A stretch of 21,939 nt of DNA from Thermoplasmata archaeon (GTDB lineage: Archaea; Thermoplasmatota; Thermoplasmata; Lutacidiplasmatales; UBA184). Where the stretch lies: the NCBI GenBank assembly GCA_030040865.1, contig JASHSX010000038.1:1-21939 (forward strand), read 5' to 3'. Below are positions 7,661 to 13,262 of the stretch, one piece after another. Position 1 is the first letter of the stretch. Each line of letters opens with the position of its first letter. A program made the translations under genes and the position numbers. The notes beneath the pieces were generated by a model. The model saw only the letters and a program-made list of their open reading frames with translations. It searched no databases and was not told where the DNA came from.

Positions 7661-8206
7661 GTGGAGAACTTTGCGTACATTCTCGATTACCTGCCGAACG
7701 GTCGGCAGACCGAACGGGGGTTCCACCGCGAGCCGCTGGCGCTCGCGATCGGTGAGGACGAGCTCAAGCTGTTCGAGCTCGTGCCCCGCACGGGCGCGGC
7801 GCTCGCGACCGGGAATCGGATCTCGCTCATCGCCCGGGACGGGGTGCCGGCCACGGTCGACCATGTCCGCCGACGCCTCGGCTACGACGAGCTCACGGTC
7901 GCCGCCCGCTCCGAGCTCCCGAACGTCCTCGAGCGGATCGTGACCGCCAACGCCCCGCGCTTCCTGCGGTTCTTCAACGAGGCGCCGGCCGTCTCGCGGC
8001 GGTTCCACCTCCTGGAACTCCTTCCCGGTATCGGGAAGAAGACGATGCAGCAGATCGTCGACGAGCGACGTCGTGCCCCGTTCGAGAGCTTCCCCGACCT
8101 CGAGGCTCGGCTGCACTTGAAGGCCCCCGAGCGGCTCATCGTGGGACGGATCGAACAGGAGCTCTCCGGTGTCGACGACAAGTACCGGCTCTTCGTCGCC
8201 CCGTAG
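7661..8206 (+). CDS. DUF655 family protein (S1-like plus helix-hairpin-helix)
   Basis: A 181-aa protein of the archaeal DUF655 group. The N-terminal domain (about 1-65: FAYILDYLPNGR, GEDELKLFELVPRTGAAL, NRISLIARDG) is beta-rich and S1/OB-like. The C-terminal domain contains a helix-hairpin-helix segment, LLELLPGIGKKTMQQIVDERR, followed by FESFPDLEARL, so nucleic-acid binding is expected. The molecular role is not established. Its fixed place between rpoF and rsmA in archaeal operons points to rRNA processing or transcription-linked work. It starts at GTG 7661 with GGGAGG at 7648-7653 as SD, and it overlaps the proposed rsmA start by 38 nt. Confidence 0.9.
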   Translation: MENFAYILDYLPNGRQTERGFHREPLALAIGEDELKLFELVPRTGAALATGNRISLIARDGVPATVDHVRRRLGYDELTVAARSELPNVLERIVTANAPRFLRFFNEAPAVSRRFHLLELLPGIGKKTMQQIVDERRRAPFESFPDLEARLHLKAPERLIVGRIEQELSGVDDKYRLFVAP

Positions 8207-9053
8207 TCCCGCGGGCGGTGGGACCCCGGGCGTCCCCCACTCCGCGTCGGAGGTGCGAGCGGCGCTGGATGCGCTCGGTATCGTTCCGAAGAAGGGGATG
8301 GGCCAGTCGTTCCTCATCGACCCGTTCGTCGCCGACGCGGAGGCGGCGCTGGTGGCCACGGCACCGGGCCGCCCGGTCGTGGAGATCGGCGGCGGGCTCG
8401 GGGTCCTGACCGAAGCGCTGGCGCGTCGGGACCTCGGCCCCCTCACGGTCATCGAGCGGGACGCCCGCCTCGCCCGGTTCCTTCGCGCCCGGTTCGCCCC
8501 CACCGTCCGTGTCCTCGTCGCCGACGCCCGGGACGTTCCCCTCCCCGAGGCGGACGCGGTCGTCGGCAACCTCCCGTACTCGGCGGCGACGCCGATCCTG
8601 CTCCGCCTGTTCGCCCTCCGCGTCCCCCGGATCGTGGTCCTCCTGCAGCGCGAGGTCGCGGAACGGCTCGCCGCGGGACCGGGCTCGAAGGAGTATGGCC
8701 GGCTCGCGCTCATCGCCCGCCTGTTCGGGACGGTGGAGCTCTACCGGACCGTGCCGCCCGACCGGTTCTGGCCCGTTCCCGAGGTCGAGAGCCGGCTCCT
8801 CGTCCACACCGCCCGGGCGGGTGCGCTGCCCGTCCCGTCGGTGCCCGAGTTCGAGCGGGCGGTCCGCGTGCTCTTCTCGTCCCGTCGAAAGCAGCTCGGC
8901 AACCTTCTGCCGCGCCTCGCGGGCTCGCGCGAGGCGGCCGACGCGCTGGCGGACCGCGCCGGTTGGCCCCACGACTGGCGCCGCCAGCGTCCCGAGGCGC
9001 TCCCTCCCGAGGCGTTCTTCGCCCTGGCGCGCGCCCGGGCGTCCGGCCGGTAG
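8169..9053 (+). CDS. rsmA: rRNA small-subunit adenine dimethyltransferase KsgA/RsmA (Dim1)
   Basis: A 294-aa SAM-dependent enzyme that dimethylates two adjacent adenosines in the helix 45 loop of 16S rRNA. Motifs are GMGQSFLID (43-51), motif I VVEIGGGLGVLTEALA (71-85), the acidic VIERD (94-98), VADARDVPLPEAD and the catalytic NLPYS (134-138). The RRKQLGNLLPRL C-terminal segment is typical. GTG 8169 gives a 28-residue serine/glycine/proline-rich leader and overlaps DUF655 by 38 nt. A GGAG about 7 nt upstream favours this start. GTG 8253 gives a start like that of other archaeal homologues (VRAALDALGIVPKK) but has GGAG directly abutting it. It is the last gene of the pus10 operon. Confidence 0.93.
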   Translation: MSTTSTGSSSPRSPAGGGTPGVPHSASEVRAALDALGIVPKKGMGQSFLIDPFVADAEAALVATAPGRPVVEIGGGLGVLTEALARRDLGPLTVIERDARLARFLRARFAPTVRVLVADARDVPLPEADAVVGNLPYSAATPILLRLFALRVPRIVVLLQREVAERLAAGPGSKEYGRLALIARLFGTVELYRTVPPDRFWPVPEVESRLLVHTARAGALPVPSVPEFERAVRVLFSSRRKQLGNLLPRLAGSREAADALADRAGWPHDWRRQRPEALPPEAFFALARARASGR

Positions 9054-9054
9054 C

Positions 9055-9074
9055 ACGGGCCCGAGCCGGCCCGT
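9055..9074 (+). terminator. Hairpin just after the rsmA stop
   Basis: ACGGGCC (9055-9061) pairs perfectly with GGCCCGT (9068-9074) around a 6-nt loop, directly after the TAG at 9051-9053. There is no T-tract, so its role as a terminator is only possible. Confidence 0.35.
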
Positions 9075-9113
9075 CGCGCCGCCACGAACCCCTGCAGCGG
9101 ACCCGTATCAAAC

Positions 9114-9120
9114 TATATAT
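9114..9120 (+). promoter_or_regulatory. Strong TATA box upstream of the secreted phosphoesterase
   Basis: TATATAT preceded by purine-rich CAAAC (possible BRE). It begins an AT-rich island (about 9105-9160) that stands out in a GC-rich window. A start site about 26 nt downstream would give a 5' UTR of roughly 40 nt with an SD. A second AT element, CATTATAATC (9136-9145), is an alternative. Confidence 0.6.
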
Positions 9121-9165
9121 CTACTATCTCTAGCTCATTATAATCGACACTAGCTATGGAACTCT

Positions 9166-9173
9166 GGGGGTGA
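9166..9173 (+). promoter_or_regulatory. Shine-Dalgarno for the phosphoesterase gene
   Basis: GGGGGTGA differs by one base from the full anti-SD complement GGAGGTGA and ends 9 nt before GTG 9183. It marks this first gene as leadered, unlike most first genes in the window. Confidence 0.5.
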
Positions 9174-9182
9174 CCCCGAGTT

Positions 9183-10652
9183 GTGAACGAACGAACTCGA
9201 AGGAGCTTGGGCCTGGGACTGGTGACGGCCGCGATCGGCGTTCTCCTGGTGGCCGGACTGGGGAGCGCGCTCTCGTCGGCGGGGGCCGCATCGCCGAACA
9301 CCGCGCGCGGAGGGAGCGGCGCCGACGGCCACGCCCTGCCGACCCCGATCCAGCACGTGTTCCTGATCATGATGGAGAACGAACAGACCGGCATCATCTA
9401 CGACAACGAGACGTACGAGACGGAGCTCGCGAACACGTACGGATGGGGCGGCGACGGCAACAACCCCGACGGCGTCGGCTACTACGCGGTCTGCCACCCG
9501 TCGGCGCCGAACTACCTCGCGCTCACCTCCGGGCTGCCGCTCCAGTGCGGGTCCGACAATTTCAACACGTACTCGGTCAACAACCTCGGCAACCTCCTCG
9601 ACACCGCCGGCGATTCCTGGGTCGCCTGGGAGGAGTCGGCCTCGGTCCCGTGCCAAGAGTACAACAGCGCCAACGGGCTCTACGTGGTCCGGCACAATCC
9701 GTTCCCGTACTACTCCGACCTGGGGGGCGACACGCCCGGCTCGGCGTGCGAGACGCACGTCCTCCCGATCGCGAACCTGACCGCGGACTATCCGTACTCG
9801 CAGACCCCGCCGGACTTCACCTACATCGCGCCCAACGTCCTCGACGACGGCCACTCCTCGTCCGCGCTCACAGGCGACAACTGGCTCTCGACGTTCGTCC
9901 CGAAGCTGATCGCGCAGCCGTGGTTCTCGAGCTCGGTGATCTTCATCACCTACGATGAGGCGTACCTGCCGAACGGTGACGAGAACTTCACGGGCTACGG
10001 CGGACTCGAGGGCGGTCCGGTCTACACGGTCGCCATCAGCCCCTACACCCTCGGCGTCGGGGCGCTCACCTACAACGCCTCGCACTACGACGAGCTGTCG
10101 ACGTTCGAGTGGCTGCTCGGCCTCCCCGGCACGGGCACGGGGAACGACAGCACGGTGGCGTTCCCGGCGATGGTCCCGCTGTTCAACGACGAGCTGTTCT
10201 CGCCCGGCCTGGACCTGCGGTACACCGACCTCATCGGTGCGGACCTCTCGGCACGACCGCTCGAGGGCGACCAGCTGCAGTACGCGAACCTCGCGCACAC
10301 AGACCTCGCGTACGCGGACCTCCGCGGCGCGGACCTCGCGTACGCGGACCTCGCGGGGGCCGACCTCAAGGACGCGGACCTCCAGGGCGCCGATCTCGCG
10401 TACGCCAACCTGACCGGCGCGGACCTCCAGGGGGCGACCCTTCAGGGAGCGCAGCTCTCGTACGCGGACCTCGCGGGCGCGTTGCTGACGGGGCTCGGAC
10501 CGTTCCTCGGCGAGGAGACGGACTTCAACCACGCCGATCTCTTCGGGGCGCAACTGCTGGGCGCGATCTGCGGGAGCCCGAACGACCTCTCGGCGGTCGG
10601 CGCGGACGTCCTGGCGGAGAACGTCCCGGCCGCCTGCACCCCGCCGCTCTGA
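9183..10652 (+). CDS. Secreted phosphoesterase (acid phosphatase/phospholipase C family) fused to pentapeptide repeats
   Basis: A 489-aa exported protein. Residues 1-37 look like a signal peptide: charged RTRR, a hydrophobic core and an SAGAA cleavage region. Residues about 53-335 match the PF04185-type phosphoesterase superfamily: HVFLIMMENEQ (58-68), CHPSAPNYLALTSG (104-117), YIAPNVLDDGHSS (214-226), GDNW (231-234), FITYDE (254-259) and SHYDELSTFEWLLGL (300-314). These would supply the metal ligands and nucleophile. Residues about 345-440 are a pentapeptide-repeat solenoid; seven decapeptides with consensus DLAYADLxGA run from 364 to 433. The final 50 residues hold a degenerate repeat and two cysteines. 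It probably hydrolyses phosphate mono- or diesters outside the cell. The start is GTG 9183, supported by the SD. Confidence 0.88.
   Translation: MNERTRRSLGLGLVTAAIGVLLVAGLGSALSSAGAASPNTARGGSGADGHALPTPIQHVFLIMMENEQTGIIYDNETYETELANTYGWGGDGNNPDGVGYYAVCHPSAPNYLALTSGLPLQCGSDNFNTYSVNNLGNLLDTAGDSWVAWEESASVPCQEYNSANGLYVVRHNPFPYYSDLGGDTPGSACETHVLPIANLTADYPYSQTPPDFTYIAPNVLDDGHSSSALTGDNWLSTFVPKLIAQPWFSSSVIFITYDEAYLPNGDENFTGYGGLEGGPVYTVAISPYTLGVGALTYNASHYDELSTFEWLLGLPGTGTGNDSTVAFPAMVPLFNDELFSPGLDLRYTDLIGADLSARPLEGDQLQYANLAHTDLAYADLRGADLAYADLAGADLKDADLQGADLAYANLTGADLQGATLQGAQLSYADLAGALLTGLGPFLGEETDFNHADLFGAQLLGAICGSPNDLSAVGADVLAENVPAACTPPL
10272..10481 (+). repeat. Seven 30-nt coding tandem units (pentapeptide pairs)
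   Basis: Period-30 units start at 10272, 10302, 10332, 10362, 10392, 10422 and 10452. The best-conserved core is CTCGCGTACGCGGACCTC. Each encodes two pentapeptides (A(D/N)LxX). The near-identity of units 2 and 3 at DNA level suggests recent duplication. Confidence 0.85.
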
Positions 10653-10685
10653 GCGGCGGACGGAGGGCACGGGTCGAAGCGGGCC

Positions 10686-10701
10686 GCGACCGTGAGGTCG
10701 C
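10686..10701 (+). terminator. Possible terminator after the phosphoesterase gene
   Basis: GCGACC-GTGA-GGTCGC forms a 6-bp stem with a GNRA-type loop. It is followed by the pyrimidine-rich CCCCTTCCGTCTTTCCCTC, in the 109-nt convergent gap before the aquaporin gene. Nothing else is seen in this gap. Confidence 0.35.
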
Positions 10702-10761
10702 CCGGACCAACCCCTTCCGTCTTTCCCTCGGGCCGGGCGGGCCCCGTCGGACTCGGCGGCC

Positions 10762-11454
10762 CTACTGCGAGACCTCGAGTCGCCCCGGTCCCCGGTCGAG
10801 TCGATCGACCGCGCGTGGCTTCCAGGCCGCGGCCATGACAAGAGCGCCGAGCGGGACGGCCGTCAGGTACAGCCAGAGGTCGGTGAAGGTGCCCGAGAGG
10901 AGCGCCGGGGCGATCGTCCGCGCGGGGTTGAGCGAGCTCCCCGTCAGCGGCCCGATCACGAACGTGGAGACGCCGACGACCAGCGGGGGCCACGTGAGGC
11001 GCCAACGGAACTTTCCCTGTCCCCGGTCGGCGAGCGCGAAGACCGCACCGACCAGCGCGGCGGTGAACGCCGCTTCCGCGGCGAACGCCGCAACAAGGCT
11101 CGTCGACGGGACCGTGCTCCCGAGGTGGGCCGCCTCCCCCAGGGAGACCGCGACCCCGGCGGATCCCAGGAAAGCGCCGGTGAACTGTCCGAGAACGTAC
11201 TCCGGGACTTCCGTCCACGCGATCCGTCCGCTCGCGGCGAGACCGAGGGTGACGGCCGGGTTCAGGTGGGCCCCCGACACCTCCACGACGAGGAGGATCG
11301 GGACCAGGACGGCGGCGAACCAGGCGATCGCGAGCTCGACCTGCGGGGCGCCTCCCGCTCGGGCCGAGAGGACGATCGCGCCGGTGCCGATGCCGACCAG
11401 CAGTGCGGTCCCGGCCGCCTCGGCGAGGACGCGTCGTATCGAGAACGAGGTCAC
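10762..11454 (-). CDS. aqpS: MIP-family aquaglyceroporin, AqpS-like (arsenite channel)
   Basis: A 230-aa membrane channel with six predicted helices and two half-helices. Both MIP signatures are present: GAHLNPAVTLG (NPA at 65-67) and SSLNPARTIAPALL (NPAR at 176-179). E12 (AEAAGTALLV) is the conserved glutamate of helix 1. GTG 11454 overlaps the arsC stop by 4 nt (GTGA), so it is translated from the arsM-arsC-aqpS mRNA. In the known Sinorhizobium-type ars operons an AqpS channel lets arsenite made by ArsC flow out down its gradient, replacing ArsB or Acr3. Location here supports that role, while family membership alone would also allow water or glycerol. The frame stays open upstream into arsC but is not coding there. 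Confidence 0.85.
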   Translation of the reverse strand: MTSFSIRRVLAEAAGTALLVGIGTGAIVLSARAGGAPQVELAIAWFAAVLVPILLVVEVSGAHLNPAVTLGLAASGRIAWTEVPEYVLGQFTGAFLGSAGVAVSLGEAAHLGSTVPSTSLVAAFAAEAAFTAALVGAVFALADRGQGKFRWRLTWPPLVVGVSTFVIGPLTGSSLNPARTIAPALLSGTFTDLWLYLTAVPLGALVMAAAWKPRAVDRLDRGPGRLEVSQ

Positions 11455-11909
11455 CGGGCGGCTCCGCCGGAGACCGCGGGTACCCGGCGGTCGGCGACGA
11501 TCAGTTCGGTGCGGAGGCCCCGGACGTACCGGACCAGCCGGTCGCGGACCTTCCGGAATCCGTCGTCGTCGAGTCGGGCTGGATCCGGAAGTCCCCAATC
11601 GCGCAGTTCTAGGGTCTTGAGCCGCGCCGGGCAGCTCGCGTCATCGAGGCAGCCCATCGTGACACGCACGCGGGCGCGGTCCATCATCCCGGGAGTCAAC
11701 GTCTGGGGCCGATGGGGCGGCAGCCCGAGCCCGATCTCGCCGAGCATGGCCGCGGTCCGAGGGTTCGCGGCGGTGGCCGGACTGGTCCCGGCGGAGGTCG
11801 CGACCCATCCCGGGGGTGGGTTCGCGTTGAACATCGACTCCGCCATCAGCGAGCGGCAGGAGTTCTCGATGCAGACGAACAGGACGATGCGGTCCTCCAT
11901 CACGTTCAC
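11451..11909 (-). CDS. arsC: Arsenate reductase, low-molecular-weight phosphatase/thioredoxin type
   Basis: A 152-aa cytosolic enzyme that reduces arsenate to arsenite. The P-loop CIENSCRS (C13-x5-R19) lies in FVCIENSCRSLMAESMFN, the ArsC version of the LMW-PTPase active site. A second cysteine pair, C87 and C93 (MGCLDDASCP), matches the resolving cysteines of the thioredoxin-coupled (pI258-type) family. LRDWGLPDPA provides the conserved DW.xxDP segment. I chose GTG 11909, which overlaps the arsM stop as GTGA; ATG 11900, three codons in, is an alternative. The C-terminal 15 residues run past the family fold. It is the middle gene of the ars operon. Confidence 0.88.
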   Translation of the reverse strand: MNVMEDRIVLFVCIENSCRSLMAESMFNANPPPGWVATSAGTSPATAANPRTAAMLGEIGLGLPPHRPQTLTPGMMDRARVRVTMGCLDDASCPARLKTLELRDWGLPDPARLDDDGFRKVRDRLVRYVRGLRTELIVADRRVPAVSGGAAR

Positions 11910-12733
11910 GCACCGGGCTTCCGGGCGCGGACGTCGGCGGGGACCACGGCCGGTGTCGTACGATCCTTTCGCGAACGCGACGGCCGTTGGGGAACCCTCG
12001 GCTCCACGCGGATCTTGACGAACCCGGCCCGCTCCAGGAGCGACGTCACCTCGCTCGCTTCGATCGCGCCCGACAGGCACGAGGTCCACAACAACGGGTC
12101 GGCCCGCTCCGCGGGCGAGATCGGACGGGTCGCGATCATATCGGAGACGACGAGGACACCGCCCGGGCGCAGGGCGCGGTACGCTTCCCGATAGACGGTT
12201 CCCTTGTCCGGGGCGAGGTTGATGACGCAATTCGAGATCACCACGTCCACGGAGGCGTCCGCGACAGGCAGGTGCTCGATCTCTCCGAGGCGGAACTCGA
12301 CATTCTTGAGGCCCGCCTTTCGCGCGTTCTCCCGGGCCTTGGCGAGCATCTCCGGGGTCATGTCGACGCCGATGACCGAGCCTTTCAATCCGACCCGCTT
12401 CGCGGCCAGGAAGCAGTCGATGCCGGCCCCGCTTCCGAGATCGAGCACCGTCTGCCCCTTTCGGAGCGAAAGGATCGCGGTCGGGTTGCCGCACCCCAGT
12501 CCGAGGTCCGCGCCCTCGGGGAGCGAACGGAGCTCCTCCTTCGTGTACCCGAACTCGCTCGAAGGGCCGGACTCCACGCAGCACGAGGATCCGCCCGTCG
12601 CGCCGCAGCACGTCGACGCCGCCGAGGAGGGGGCGGAGCCGCAGCCTCCCCCGAGGGCGATGACCCCGTAGTGCGCCCGGACCTTGTCCCGCTTGTCGTC
12701 GTCGGAGATCGTGAGCTTGGGACGGGTGCTCAT
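11906..12733 (-). CDS. arsM: Arsenite S-adenosylmethionine methyltransferase ArsM
   Basis: A 275-aa class I methyltransferase that methylates As(III). The SAM motif VLDLGSGAGIDCFLAA (97-112) and VIGVDMTPEML (120-130) are clear. The post-motif cysteines C169 (SNCVINLAPDK) and C219 (TSCLSGAIE) are 50 residues apart, the same spacing as C174/C224 of the characterised Cyanidioschyzon ArsM. FGYTKEEL and GLGCGNPTA (C81) are typical. The N-terminus is unusually cysteine-rich (C31, C42, C43, C51, C52), and C51 or C52 may supply the third arsenite ligand. The last 30 residues are basic and low-complexity. ATG 12733 lies about 26 nt from a TATA-like element inside the palindrome, so the mRNA looks leaderless. 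It is the first gene of the operon. Confidence 0.9.
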   Translation of the reverse strand: MSTRPKLTISDDDKRDKVRAHYGVIALGGGCGSAPSSAASTCCGATGGSSCCVESGPSSEFGYTKEELRSLPEGADLGLGCGNPTAILSLRKGQTVLDLGSGAGIDCFLAAKRVGLKGSVIGVDMTPEMLAKARENARKAGLKNVEFRLGEIEHLPVADASVDVVISNCVINLAPDKGTVYREAYRALRPGGVLVVSDMIATRPISPAERADPLLWTSCLSGAIEASEVTSLLERAGFVKIRVEPRVPQRPSRSRKDRTTPAVVPADVRARKPGA

Positions 12734-12749
12734 GATGGTTCGCCTTCAA

Positions 12750-12768
12750 CACTTCAATATGTGAAGTG
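12750..12768. promoter_or_regulatory. Perfect inverted repeat, candidate operator of the ars promoters
   Basis: CACTTCA-ATATG-TGAAGTG: 7-bp arms at 12750-12756 and 12762-12768 with a 5-nt spacer. It lies in the 64-nt gap between arsM and the divergent HxlR gene. The spacer and inner arm form the minus-strand ACATATTG TATA element of arsM. The right arm abuts the plus-strand element of the regulator, so one bound dimer could block both. Confidence 0.7.
12756..12761 (-). promoter_or_regulatory. Candidate TATA box for the ars operon
   Basis: Minus-strand CATATT, centred about 26 nt upstream of ATG 12733 and embedded in the palindrome. Confidence 0.5.
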
Positions 12769-12777
12769 CTCATAAGG
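12769..12777 (+). promoter_or_regulatory. Candidate TATA box for the HxlR regulator
   Basis: CTCATAAGG centred about 25 nt upstream of GTG 12798. It sits just beside the right arm of the palindrome, consistent with autoregulation and a leaderless mRNA. Confidence 0.4.
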
Positions 12778-12797
12778 CGCCGCTACGTACGGACAGA

Positions 12798-13133
12798 GTG
12801 TCGCAGGGGGAGGTGCTCGCGGAAAGCGAGCTTTGCTGTCCGTGCCCGCCGATCGGACTCATCGATATCGTCGGCAAGAAGTGGGCGGTCTGCGTGGTCT
12901 CGCTGCTGGGGCGGTACGGGGTGGTCCGGTTCGGGCCGATCCAGAAGTGTCTGTCTGGTGTGAGCCCGGCGACGCTCACCGCCACGTTGCGTTCGCTCGA
13001 ACGGGAGCGGCTCATTCGCCGGGTCCCGACGGAAGGGCCGCGCGGCCCGGTGAAGGGGTATGCGCTGACCGACTCGGGCCAATCCCTGTACCGCAGCATC
13101 CTGCCGCTGGCGCGCTGGCTCCAGGCGACCTGA
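12798..13133 (+). CDS. HxlR-family winged-helix regulator, candidate arsenic sensor
   Basis: A 111-aa transcription factor of the HxlR group. CPPIGLIDIVGKKWAVCVVSLL is the family's CP...L.lIGGKW..lIL opening, followed by VRFGPIQKCLSGVSPATLTATLRSLERERLIRR (helix-turn-helix and recognition helix) and the wing with KGYALTDSG. Five cysteines are present: C13, C14, C16, C32 and C51. The N-terminal CCxC cluster could bind arsenite. Ars regulators are usually ArsR/SmtB, so an HxlR member here is atypical. GTG 12798 is divergent from arsM and 29 nt past the palindrome. Regulation of the ars operon is inferred from position. Confidence 0.85.
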   Translation: MSQGEVLAESELCCPCPPIGLIDIVGKKWAVCVVSLLGRYGVVRFGPIQKCLSGVSPATLTATLRSLERERLIRRVPTEGPRGPVKGYALTDSGQSLYRSILPLARWLQAT

Positions 13134-13148
13134 AGCCTCGAGTCGGCG

Positions 13149-13194
13149 GCGGGGCCGCGCCCCGCACCGTCCCGGATGAGCGGGGGGACCCCGC
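13149..13194 (+). terminator. Two tandem GC hairpins after the HxlR gene
   Basis: GCGGGGC-CGC-GCCCCGC (13149-13165) is followed by GCGGGG-GGA-CCCCGC (13180-13194). They fill the first half of the 129-nt gap before the thermosome promoter and could separate the two transcription units. There is no T-tract. Confidence 0.35.
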
Positions 13195-13221
13195 GGGTCG
13201 TTTCGCCGGCGTGTTACGTGC

Positions 13222-13230
13222 TTTTATATA
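13222..13230 (+). promoter_or_regulatory. Strong TATA box of the thermosome gene
   Basis: TTTTATATA, close to the archaeal consensus. The expected start site is around 13252-13254, just upstream of ATG 13263. That argues against the upstream in-frame ATG at 13248, although transcription could begin slightly earlier. Confidence 0.75.
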
Positions 13231-13262
13231 GAAGGGCTTTTTCTCCGATGCTGGTGGGGCAG

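Noticed and set aside
9105..9160. Replication origin suggested by the AT-rich stretch
   Set aside because: It is short, with no origin-recognition-box-like repeats and no cdc6/orc gene nearby; a promoter explains it.
10272..10481. CRISPR-like 30-nt periodicity
   Set aside because: Units are contiguous without spacers and encode an in-frame decapeptide repeat of a secreted protein.
9150..10841. 563-codon minus-strand frame with repetitive valine/arginine/glutamate text
   Set aside because: The repetitive pattern is the reverse reading of the phosphoesterase pentapeptide units; there is no independent start signal or domain.
13176..13262. Longer thermosome N-terminus from ATG 13176 or 13248
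   Set aside because: The strong TATA box at 13222-13230 lies inside the longer form, and known N-termini align with ATG 13263.
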